Shown: in pieces, positions 44,153-49,075 of the stretch
How positions within the stretch are numbered: position 1 is the first letter of the stretch
Layout: every line of letters starts with the position of its first letter
NCBI RefSeq assembly: GCF_002754245.1
Contig: NZ_PEEX01000001.1
Span: 1,344,001 to 1,408,000, forward strand
DNA length: 64,000 bases
DNA from: Chryseobacterium sp. 52
GTDB lineage: Bacteria > Bacteroidota > Bacteroidia > Flavobacteriales > Weeksellaceae
Direction: 5' to 3'
Notes under the pieces: model-generated
The model's input: the letters and a program-made list of their open reading frames with translations, nothing else
What the model was told of the DNA's origin: nothing
The model's database searches: none
Made by a program: the position numbers and the translations under genes

Positions 44153-44210
44153 GGTTCACGGAAAATTTCAGCTCCGACTGTCTCTCGGAAAAGAAGATGA
44201 AAGTGAATCT
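44153..44210 (+). ncRNA. Array element 5: T-arm-less Asp-like RNA (GUC)
   Basis: Only 58 nt. Acceptor GGTTCAC pairs fully with GTGAATC (one G-U), and the anticodon arm TCCGA-CTGTCTC-TCGGA has the same loop as tRNA 4, including U37. In place of variable loop and T-arm there are only about 15 purine-rich bases (GAAAAGAAGATGAAA), with no TTCG loop. The D-region is weak. It starts 4 nt after tRNA 4 and looks like a reduced partner of it. Confidence 0.75.
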
Positions 44211-44216
44211 GCAAAA

Positions 44217-44288
44217 CTGGAAAGATAACGGTGGTTGTTTACCCGCCTTGGACGCGGGAGGTCATAGGTTCGAATCCTATTTTCCAGA
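44217..44288 (+). tRNA. Array tRNA 6, Pro (UGG)
   Basis: Acceptor CTGGAAA/TTTCCAG, anticodon arm CCCGC-CTTGGAC-GCGGG, T-arm ATAGG/CCTAT, all perfect. The D-arm is irregular (TAAC/GTTTA). Unlike its neighbours, a full CCA follows the discriminator A. Confidence 0.85.
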
Positions 44289-44296
44289 CCAATTTT

Positions 44297-44368
44297 GCTC
44301 CATTCGTCTAACGGCCAGGACGCCTGCCTTTCGAGCAGATGATAAGGGTTCGATTCCCTTATGGAGTA
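44297..44368 (+). tRNA. Array tRNA 7, Glu (UUC)
   Basis: Acceptor GCTCCAT/ATGGAGT, D-arm GTC/GAC as in bacterial Glu tRNAs, anticodon loop CTTTCGA (UUC), T-arm AAGGG/CCCTT. Its last 25 nt are identical to those of array tRNA 13. Discriminator A then CA. Confidence 0.88.
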
Positions 44369-44374
44369 CAAAAA

Positions 44375-44455
44375 GTGAATAGTCAATAGTGAATTTTGTT
44401 TCGCAAGTAAATGTTAAATATTGATAGTCAAAGAGATTGATCATTGACTATTCAC
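44375..44455. repeat. Inverted repeat IR1 between array blocks
   Basis: GTGAATAGTCAAT (44375-44387) and ATTGACTATTCAC (44443-44455) are exact reverse complements enclosing 55 AT-rich bases. Related sequences recur in the other long spacers of the array. Confidence 0.8.
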
Positions 44456-44467
44456 AAAATAAAAAAC

Positions 44468-44541
44468 GATTTCGTAGCTCAATTGGTTAGAGTGTCGGTC
44501 TGATACACCGGAGGTTGAAGGTTCGAGTCCTTCCGAAATTA
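44468..44541 (+). tRNA. Array tRNA 8, Ile (GAU)
   Basis: Acceptor GATTTCG/CGAAATT (one G-U), D-arm GCTC/GAGT (one G-U), anticodon arm TCGGT-CTGATAC-ACCGG, T-arm GAAGG/CCTTC. Looks fully canonical. Discriminator A then CA. Confidence 0.9.
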
Positions 44542-44546
44542 CAAAT

Positions 44547-44618
44547 GATTTTGTAGCTCAATGGTAGAGCAACGGCCTGTTAAGCCGAAGGTTGAAAGTT
44601 CGAATCTTTCCAGAATCG
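44547..44618 (+). tRNA. Array tRNA 9, Asn (GUU)
   Basis: Acceptor GATTTTG/CAGAATC, D-arm GCTC/GAGC, anticodon arm with loop CTGTTAA and one A-A mismatch at its base, T-arm GAAAG/CTTTC. Discriminator G, as in bacterial Asn tRNAs, then CA. Confidence 0.9.
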
Positions 44619-44649
44619 CAGATAACTAAATGTTAATTGTTTCAATAGA

Positions 44650-44726
44650 GAAGAAAAAAGGTGTGTCAAGAGCAGAAGATCTTTACGCCAAATATGGAAA
44701 ATACCGACAGCCTTTTTCTTTTTTTT
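44650..44726 (+). ncRNA. Array hairpin element H1
   Basis: Non-tRNA element: GAAGAAAAAAGGTGTGTC pairs (one bulge) with GACAGCCTTTTTCTTTT, closing a loop with core AGAGCAGAAGATCTT. The 3' arm ends in a long T-run, so the stem can double as a terminator. Same design as H2-H4. Confidence 0.7.
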
Positions 44727-44808
44727 AGAAGTTAGAGGGTAGAAATTAGAAGGGGTGTAGATTCACTATCAACTATCAACTATCAATGATCATTTATTAA
44801 TCACATCT

Positions 44809-44890
44809 GATGGTTCGCCGAAGTGGAAGAGTCGGGGCTGTCTGCAAAACCGTTGCACACGCTGAGTGGGTTTGAATCCCATAGCCATCT
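44809..44890 (+). tRNA. Array tRNA 10, Cys (GCA) with long variable arm
   Basis: Acceptor GATGGTT/AGCCATC, anticodon loop CTGCAAA (GCA) on a stem with one mismatch, T-arm GTGGG/CCCAT. The variable region TTGCACACGCTGA is class II in length, although Cys tRNAs normally have a short one; the body (CGCCGAAGTGGAAGAGTCGG) is nearly that of array tRNA 11 (Tyr). Discriminator U, as in Cys. Confidence 0.75.
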
Positions 44891-44917
44891 CAAATAACTA
44901 AAATGAGATTAGTTCCG

Positions 44918-44994
44918 GAGAAAAGTAAAAGTTTGTCGAGCGTAGAAGTTCTTATATCAAACTAAAAAAATAAAGACAAGCTTTGTTTTTCTTC
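44918..44994 (+). ncRNA. Array hairpin element H2
   Basis: GAGAAAAGTAAAAGTTTGTC pairs with GACAAGCTTTGTTTTTCTTC; loop core GAGCGTAGAAGTTCTTATATC. Almost identical to H3 (45089-45166), including the AAACTAAAAAAATAAA part. Confidence 0.75.
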
Positions 44995-45015
44995 ACAAAA
45001 AAAATTAGAAATAGC

Positions 45016-45040
45016 CGGAAGTCATCAGTTGGCGGATAGC
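45016..45040 (+). pseudogene. Possible truncated Tyr-type tRNA 5' fragment
   Basis: CCGGAAGT-CATCAGTTGGCGGATAG resembles the first 26 nt of array tRNA 11 (CCGGAAGTGCGCCGAAGTTGG), but no anticodon or T-arm follows. Weak evidence. Confidence 0.3.
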
Positions 45041-45088
45041 TATCATGTGTCAAAACATCATTTATTATTTATAAAATTAGTTAGTTCA

Positions 45089-45166
45089 GAAGAAAAAATA
45101 AAAGTTTGTCAAGCGTAGAAGTTCTTATATCAAACTAAAAAAATAAAGACAGGCTTTGTTTTTCTT
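45089..45166 (+). ncRNA. Array hairpin element H3
   Basis: GAAGAAAAAATAAAAGTTTGTC (plus strand 5' arm) pairs with GACAGGCTTTGTTTTTCTTC. Loop core AAGCGTAGAAGTTCTTATATC as in H2. The changes relative to H2 (AAGC/GAGC, GACAGG/GACAAG) keep the stem: a U pairs with G or A. Confidence 0.78.
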
Positions 45167-45227
45167 CACAGAGGGATTAGAAATTAGAAAATTATCCATG
45201 ACTAATTACTTATTGCTCATCATAACC

Positions 45228-45311
45228 GGAAGTGCGCCGAAGTTGGAGAGTCGGGGCAGACTGTAACTCTGTTGCTTCATTGCTGAGTAGGTTCGAATCC
45301 TGCCACTTCCA
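45228..45311 (+). tRNA. Array tRNA 11, Tyr (GUA)
   Basis: Acceptor GGAAGTG/CACTTCC perfect, anticodon arm GCAGA-CTGTAAC-TCTGT, class II variable arm TTGCTTCATTGCTGA as expected for Tyr, T-arm GTAGG/CCTGC. Discriminator A then CA. Confidence 0.9.
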
Positions 45312-45317
45312 CAAAAA

Positions 45318-45388
45318 CCGCTGATAATGTAACGGCAGCATGCAGGAAAAGTACTCTTGTTGTTCAGGTTCGATTCCTGGTCAGTTGG
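45318..45388 (+). ncRNA. Array element 12: Gln-like RNA with abnormal anticodon loop
   Basis: D-arm ATGT/GCAT, anticodon 3' strand TCTTGTTGTTCAGG and T-arm follow those of array tRNA 17 (Gln), but the loop reads AAAGTAC instead of CTTTGAC: U33 is lost and the nominal anticodon would be AGU. Acceptor has one mismatch. No CA after the discriminator. It is probably not decoded as a normal tRNA. Confidence 0.65.
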
Positions 45389-45396
45389 TTTAAAAC

Positions 45397-45468
45397 GCTC
45401 TGTTAGCATAGCGGTAAGTGCATCCGGCTTTCTACCGGACGACAAGGGTTCGATTCCCTTATGGAGTA
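45397..45468 (+). tRNA. Array tRNA 13, Glu (UUC), second copy
   Basis: Acceptor GCTCTGT/ATGGAGT pairs only with three G-U wobbles; anticodon arm TCCGG-CTTTCTA-CCGGA perfect, with U37; T-arm AAGGG/CCCTT. The 3' 25 nt equal those of tRNA 7 while the 5' half differs, as if the 3' half had been converted. Discriminator A then CA. Confidence 0.82.
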
Positions 45469-45472
45469 CAGA

Positions 45473-45558
45473 TGTGAATGGTCAAAATTCAATAATGAAT
45501 ACATAATACCATGAAAGTTCAGATTGAGAAAATACAATTGATCTACTGATCATTCACA
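45473..45558. repeat. Inverted repeat IR2 between array blocks
   Basis: TGTGAATGGTCA (45473-45484) and TGATCATTCACA (45547-45558) pair with one G-U. Same family as IR1. Confidence 0.7.
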
Positions 45559-45564
45559 GAAAAG

Positions 45565-45648
45565 CAGGAAAGAGAAAGGTTTGTCAAGCGCAGAAGATCT
45601 TACAGACACAAACTAACAGGCATAGTTTTATACAGACAGACCTTCCTC
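45565..45648 (+). ncRNA. Array hairpin element H4
   Basis: AAGGTTTGTC (45576-45585) pairs with GACAGACCTT (45635-45644); loop core AAGCGCAGAAGATCTTACAGAC. The more distal loop differs from H2/H3 but core and stem position are kept, with compensating changes (GGTT/GACC). Confidence 0.72.
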
Positions 45649-45656
45649 CAACCTTA

Positions 45657-45720
45657 ATAATGAGAATGCAATTGTGAATAAAACAAATTTTTAAATTACT
45701 AATTGCCGATTACTCATTAT
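45657..45720. repeat. Inverted repeat in long array spacer
   Basis: ATAATGAG and CTCATTAT form the outer stem, GCAATT and AATTGC the inner one. It precedes tRNA block IV. Confidence 0.6.
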
Positions 45721-45731
45721 CTATAAATTTT

Positions 45732-45805
45732 GCGGGAGTGGCGGAACTGGCAGACGCACTTGATTTAGGCTCAAGATATTGAGGGTTCGAATCCCTTTTC
45801 CCGTA
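45732..45805 (+). tRNA. Array tRNA 14, Leu (UAG) with short variable loop
   Basis: Acceptor GCGGGAG/TTCCCGT (two G-U), body TGGCGGAACTGGCAGACGC as in Leu tRNAs, anticodon arm CTTGA-TTTAGGC-TCAAG. The variable region is only ATATT, although Leu should have a class II arm. Discriminator A then CA. Confidence 0.85.
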
Positions 45806-45810
45806 CACAG

Positions 45811-45884
45811 GTCTCTCTATTCCAATTGGCAGAGAAAACGGCTTTAAACCCCGTAAAGTCCCGGTTTGAATCCGGGGAGAGATA
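45811..45884 (+). tRNA. Array tRNA 15, probable Leu (UAA), short variable loop
   Basis: Acceptor GTCTCTC/GAGAGAT, T-arm CCCGG/CCGGG perfect. Anticodon arm ACGGC-TTTAAAC-CCCGT with one C-C mismatch gives UAA; other registers are possible. Weak 3-bp D-arm. Short variable loop AAAGT. Discriminator A then CA. Confidence 0.7.
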
Positions 45885-45892
45885 CAAATAAA

Positions 45893-45965
45893 GGATCAGT
45901 GGTGTAGAAGGTCTGCACATTTGTCTGAAAAGCAAAGGGGAACCGTTCAATTCGGTTTTGATCCA
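45893..45965 (+). tRNA. Array tRNA 16, Phe (GAA)
   Basis: Acceptor GGATCAG/TTGATCC, D-arm GTGT/GCAC, anticodon arm TTTGT-CTGAAAA-GCAAA, T-arm AACCG/CGGTT with TTCAATT loop. Discriminator A then CA. Confidence 0.85.
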
Positions 45966-45973
45966 CAAAAAAA

Positions 45974-46046
45974 TGATTCATAGTGTAATTGGTCAGCACA
46001 CAAGACTTTGACTCTTGTTGTTCAGGTTCGAGTCCTGATGAATCAA
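45974..46046 (+). tRNA. Array tRNA 17, Gln (UUG)
   Basis: Acceptor TGATTCA/TGAATCA, D-arm GTGT/GCAC, anticodon arm CAAGA-CTTTGAC-TCTTG, T-arm TCAGG/CCTGA. Parent-like sequence of the altered element 12. Discriminator A then CA. Confidence 0.9.
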
Positions 46047-46053
46047 CAAAAAT

Positions 46054-46124
46054 ACTCTGATAGTGTAATGGTAGCATCTCAGTCTCCAAAACTGATGGTA
46101 TCGGTTCGAGTCCGGTTCGGAGTG
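46054..46124 (+). tRNA. Array tRNA 18, Trp (CCA)
   Basis: Acceptor ACTCTGA/TCGGAGT (one G-U), D-arm GTGT/GCAT, anticodon arm TCAGT-CTCCAAA-ACTGA, T-arm ATCGG/CCGGT. Discriminator G, as in bacterial Trp, then CA. Last element of the array. Confidence 0.88.
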
Positions 46125-46140
46125 CAAAAAGTGAGTGATC

Positions 46141-46187
46141 AATGGTGAATTTTACTTTACGTGAATTTAAATTGACAATTCACTATT
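46141..46187. repeat. Inverted repeat IR3 closing the array
   Basis: AATGGTGAATT (46141-46151) and AATTCACTATT (46177-46187) pair with one G-U. Same GTGAAT/ATTCAC family as IR1 and IR2. It separates the array from the protein operon. Confidence 0.65.
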
Positions 46188-46226
46188 CAAAATTAATATT
46201 TAAACAGAATTTAAAACATGTAAAAA

Positions 46227-46712
46227 ATGGAAACGCAACAAGAAGTATGGCAGAATATGAATGGGAAATTTTTCCAGAAACCTATCATCCAATTGGTAGA
46301 AGAAGCCATTATCCGTGAATTAGCTAATGGGCACCGCCTGAAAGTATGTGTGGGCTCAGATTCCCACGTTTATGGTGAAGCGATCAGCTATGCTACGGCA
46401 GTAGTATTTGTACGTGAGGGAAAAGGAGCGTTTACCTTTATCAGAAAAGACAGAGAAATACAGAAGATCAGTATCAAAGAACGAATGCTGAATGAGGTCA
46501 ACAGATCTGTAGAAATTGCTTACGCTATCTGTGCCGTTCTGGATGCTTATGGTGTGGAAATGGAGGTGCACGCAGACATTAATACCGACCCGGATTTCAA
46601 GTCAAATACAGCATTGAAAGATGCTATGGGATATATTCTGGGAATGGGATATGTGTTTAAAGCAAAGCCTTATGCATTCGCAAGCTCCAATTGTGCTGAT
46701 ATGATGGTTTAA
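46227..46712 (+). CDS. RNase H-like protein, YkuK family (DUF458)
   Basis: A 161-residue protein with the YkuK pattern: KVCVGSDSHVYGEAISYATAVVFV (first strand with the catalytic-type Asp), Glu in the NEVNRSVEIAYAI helix, Asp in EVHADINTD and GYILGMGYVFKAKPYAFASS at the end. YkuK has an RNase H fold of unknown substrate. Starting 100 nt after the last array tRNA, it is likely read with it. An RNA-processing role is inferred. Confidence 0.85.
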   Translation: METQQEVWQNMNGKFFQKPIIQLVEEAIIRELANGHRLKVCVGSDSHVYGEAISYATAVVFVREGKGAFTFIRKDREIQKISIKERMLNEVNRSVEIAYAICAVLDAYGVEMEVHADINTDPDFKSNTALKDAMGYILGMGYVFKAKPYAFASSNCADMMV

Positions 46713-46759
46713 TAAATAAAATTGTATTCACAGGCTTTCGGGCTTAAAAAAATAAAGCG

Positions 46760-47131
46760 ATGGAAATGACCAAAAGATTATTATTTCTGGATGATATAAG
46801 ATATCCAATTGAGGCCTATCATTATACCAGACAGGATGTCTTTCTCAGAAAAGACTGGCATATTGTAAGGAATTACGAACAGTTTGTCAACAGAATCCTG
46901 GAAAAAGGACTTCCGGAAATGATATCTTTTGACCATGATCTTGCAGATGTGCATGATCTGAAACCTAATTCTGAGGAATACACTGAGAAAACAGGCTATG
47001 ACTGTGCCAAATGGCTGATTGAATATTGTATGGATAATTATTTAGACTTACCAAAATTCTATTGTCATTCCATGAATCCGGTGGGCAAGAAGAATATTCT
47101 AAGCCTTTTGGAAAATTTTAAACAACTGTAA
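46760..47131 (+). CDS. Cyclic-phosphate-processing receiver domain protein (cREC)
   Basis: A 123-residue receiver-like fold with RLLFLDDIRYPIEAY at the start, MISFDHDLADVHDL in the middle, GYDCAKWLIEY and FYCHSMNPVGKKNI at the end. This is the cREC pattern (LDDxR, SFDHDL, H-S-x-N-P-x-G) defined in RNA-repair operons, where it is proposed to open or process 2',3'-cyclic phosphates on cleaved RNA. It lies 47 nt after the YkuK gene. A deleted second copy follows it. Confidence 0.82.
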   Translation: MEMTKRLLFLDDIRYPIEAYHYTRQDVFLRKDWHIVRNYEQFVNRILEKGLPEMISFDHDLADVHDLKPNSEEYTEKTGYDCAKWLIEYCMDNYLDLPKFYCHSMNPVGKKNILSLLENFKQL

Positions 47132-47147
47132 GCAACATTTTTAGATC

Positions 47148-47183
47148 AGCGCAAAAAGATTGCGTTATTACTTTTTTACTTTG
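47148..47183 (+). promoter_or_regulatory. Island promoter with shared operator motif, copy 2
   Basis: AGCGCAAAAAGATTGCGT (47148-47165) stands 11 nt before the -7 box TACTTTG (47177-47183). It matches copy 1 at the AAAAAGATTGCGT core. It would drive the deleted cREC copy and the RNA ligase. Confidence 0.7.
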
Positions 47184-47205
47184 CACAATCATAATATCAA
47201 AGATT

Positions 47206-47277
47206 ATGGAAAGAAAGAAGTTAAAGATGATTGATCGAAAGGCAGGAAAATATTCTAAGTCTTTTGGGAAACTTTAA
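47206..47277 (+). pseudogene. Internally deleted second cREC copy, 23 codons
   Basis: A 23-codon frame (MERKKLKMIDRKAGKYSKSF...). Its second half and the bases behind its stop (AATATTCTAAGTCTTTTGGGAAACTTTAA, given here only by position 47249-47277) match the 3' end of the cREC gene at about 47092-47125. It therefore looks like a cREC duplicate that lost its middle, while keeping promoter and both ends. It might serve now as a leader for the ligase. Confidence 0.6.
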
Positions 47278-47292
47278 AAAATTGTAATTAAA

Positions 47293-47883
47293 ATGAAAAA
47301 GATAAGTACATTATTCAAAAAAGATATAAATAATTTAGGAAGAGTAATTAACGAAATTAATCCTGAAAACAACTGGGTTTTGGAGGGGAAAGCTATTGCT
47401 ACTCAAAAATTTGATGGTTCTGCGTGTGCTGTTATCAATGGTAAATTATACAAAAGATACGATGCCAAAAAAGGGAAAACAGCTCCTGCAGGTGCAATCC
47501 CGTGTCAGGAGGCAGATTTTATTACTGGTCATCACCCGCATTGGGTAAAATGTGATATTACTAAAAAAGAGGACAAATATTTTTGGGAAGGATTCAATGC
47601 TTTGGCGGAATCAGGCAAGGTAGAAGATGGTACTTATGAGCTTATTGGTGAAAAGGTACGAAGCAATCCTGAGAATATTAAAGGCCATTTATTAATAAAG
47701 CATGGAAATAAGATTCTGGGGTTAGAAAGTCTGGATTTTGATTTTATCAAAAATTTCCTTAGCAATATTGAGAATGATATGGAAGGTATAGTTTTCCATC
47801 ATATTGCTGATCATCGTATGTGTAAAATCAGGAAATCTGACTTTGGAATACGTAGAAAAACAGTAAAAGAACTCGTTGTTTAA
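47293..47883 (+). CDS. Compact RNA ligase (nucleotidyltransferase fold)
   Basis: A 196-residue protein with all core motifs of the covalent nucleotidyltransferase superfamily: motif I QKFDGSA (Lys39 would be adenylylated), GKLYKRYDAKKG, motif III-like YELIGEKV, motif IV MEGIVFHHI and motif V HRMCKIRKSDFG. It seals RNA with ATP through ligase-AMP and RNA-AMP intermediates. It lacks additional domains, so end-healing must come from neighbours such as cREC, the phosphoesterase and the exonucleases. It is the sealing enzyme of the island. Confidence 0.85.
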   Translation: MKKISTLFKKDINNLGRVINEINPENNWVLEGKAIATQKFDGSACAVINGKLYKRYDAKKGKTAPAGAIPCQEADFITGHHPHWVKCDITKKEDKYFWEGFNALAESGKVEDGTYELIGEKVRSNPENIKGHLLIKHGNKILGLESLDFDFIKNFLSNIENDMEGIVFHHIADHRMCKIRKSDFGIRRKTVKELVV

Positions 47884-47946
47884 AACAGAATTTAAGTTTC
47901 GGTAGGTCATCTTATCGAAACTTTTTTACATCTAAAAATTAAAAAA

Positions 47947-48891
47947 ATGATACAGGCAGAGATAAAAAGTCTTTTGAGAGAAGACATCAGCATAGTAATA
48001 AAAATAGCCAATTCAGGAAAACATTATTTGTGTGACTGCGGTGAAGCCAGTCAGCTGACGGTAAAAGAAATACAGTCGGTTTCAGCAATATTCATCAGTC
48101 ATACCCATATTGATCATTTTTCAAATTTTGACGGAATTTTCAGACATCAGATCGGCAGCGGAGAAAAAGTTGTGATCTGCGGACCGAAAAATATCCATCA
48201 TCAGATTGAAGCGAGGTTAAAATCTTACACATGGAATCTCATTGATGAAAATGCGATTGAATATGAGATCCGGGAGATTGTTTCTCCGGAGGAAATTAAA
48301 GTGTATACCATCCGTCCGCCTCACTGGAACCTGGAATGGGTAAAAACTCAGAATTTTCTTTTCGAGGACGAGCATGTAAAAGTAAATTTTGCAATTCTTG
48401 ACCATAAAACAGACTCCATCGCTTATCTGTTCAGTGAAAAAGATTCCATCACTTTTAATGGAGAGGCTTCCGGCTTCAGGAAAGGAAAATGGATCAGCGA
48501 ACTGAAAACAGCATTTGAAAATAACGATGAGGATAAGGAAATTGAGATTGAAGGAACCACTTACAAATCTTCTGATCTCTTTCATTTACTAACCAATAAT
48601 CCCGGTTACAGGCTTGGTGTAATTATGGATCATGCGGTGGATGAACAGAATTATGAGAAGATAAAGACTGTTTTTAAAGATGCAGATATGGTTTATATCG
48701 AGACATTTTATAAAGATACAGATCAGGAATTTGCTAAAAAAAACTATCACAGTTTTGCCTCTGCATCAGGAAATATGATGAAAATCTGTGAGGTAAAAGA
48801 AGCAGTACCGATTCACTTTTCAAGAAGATATACGGAAAGTGATGTTATTGAAATTGAAACTGCTTTCTACAAGGCGTTTCGCGGAAATTAA
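47947..48891 (+). CDS. RNase Z-like metallo-beta-lactamase nuclease
   Basis: A 314-residue MBL protein. HTHIDHF (residues 52-58) is the HxHxDH metal site; VIMDHAVDEQNYEKI carries a further metal Asp, and the end HSFASASGNMMKICEVKEAVPIHFSRRY mirrors the HS-x-A...H-F-S-x-R-Y region of tRNase Z. tRNase Z cleaves tRNA precursors after the discriminator base. It differs from housekeeping RNase Z in having a shortened start and an inserted acidic segment at about 175-205. Next to a tRNA array it is the natural candidate for 3' maturation or trimming of the tRNA-like RNAs. Confidence 0.72.
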   Translation: MIQAEIKSLLREDISIVIKIANSGKHYLCDCGEASQLTVKEIQSVSAIFISHTHIDHFSNFDGIFRHQIGSGEKVVICGPKNIHHQIEARLKSYTWNLIDENAIEYEIREIVSPEEIKVYTIRPPHWNLEWVKTQNFLFEDEHVKVNFAILDHKTDSIAYLFSEKDSITFNGEASGFRKGKWISELKTAFENNDEDKEIEIEGTTYKSSDLFHLLTNNPGYRLGVIMDHAVDEQNYEKIKTVFKDADMVYIETFYKDTDQEFAKKNYHSFASASGNMMKICEVKEAVPIHFSRRYTESDVIEIETAFYKAFRGN

Positions 48892-49075
48892 TTAAAAATG
48901 GAAACTACAAAAGCACATGTGTTTTTATAATTAGATAAGACTTAATACTCTCAGGGGATAAGATGAAAATCAGCGATTCTCAAAAAACTAATGTGTTCTT
49001 ATTTACCATTGAGTAAAAAACTAAAGTATTTAAAAACTTTTGTGCTAGAAATGAAACAAACAAATTATTAAAAAA
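48892..49075. other. Spacer of 184 bp, no gene seen
   Basis: AT-rich sequence between the RNase Z-like and phosphoesterase genes. I see no operator motif, hairpin or tRNA-like fold. It may hold a promoter for the downstream genes. Confidence 0.4.

Noticed and set aside
44631..45000. Short peptides encoded by H1 (MLIVSIEKKKGVSRAEDLYAK...) and H2 (MRLVPEKSKSLSSVEVLISN)
   Set aside because: The same frame in H3 and H4 has no start codon and differs after the core, while the base-pairing is kept in all four copies. The conservation is better explained by RNA structure.
43836..46124. CRISPR or integron array
   Set aside because: Repeats are tRNA folds of differing sequence with no uniform direct repeat, no spacers of constant length, no attC-type sites and no Cas or integrase gene.
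43836..46124. tRNA array as part of a prophage
   Set aside because: No capsid, tail, terminase or lysis genes occur between 20 and 64 kb; the flanking genes are RNA-processing and bpX genes.
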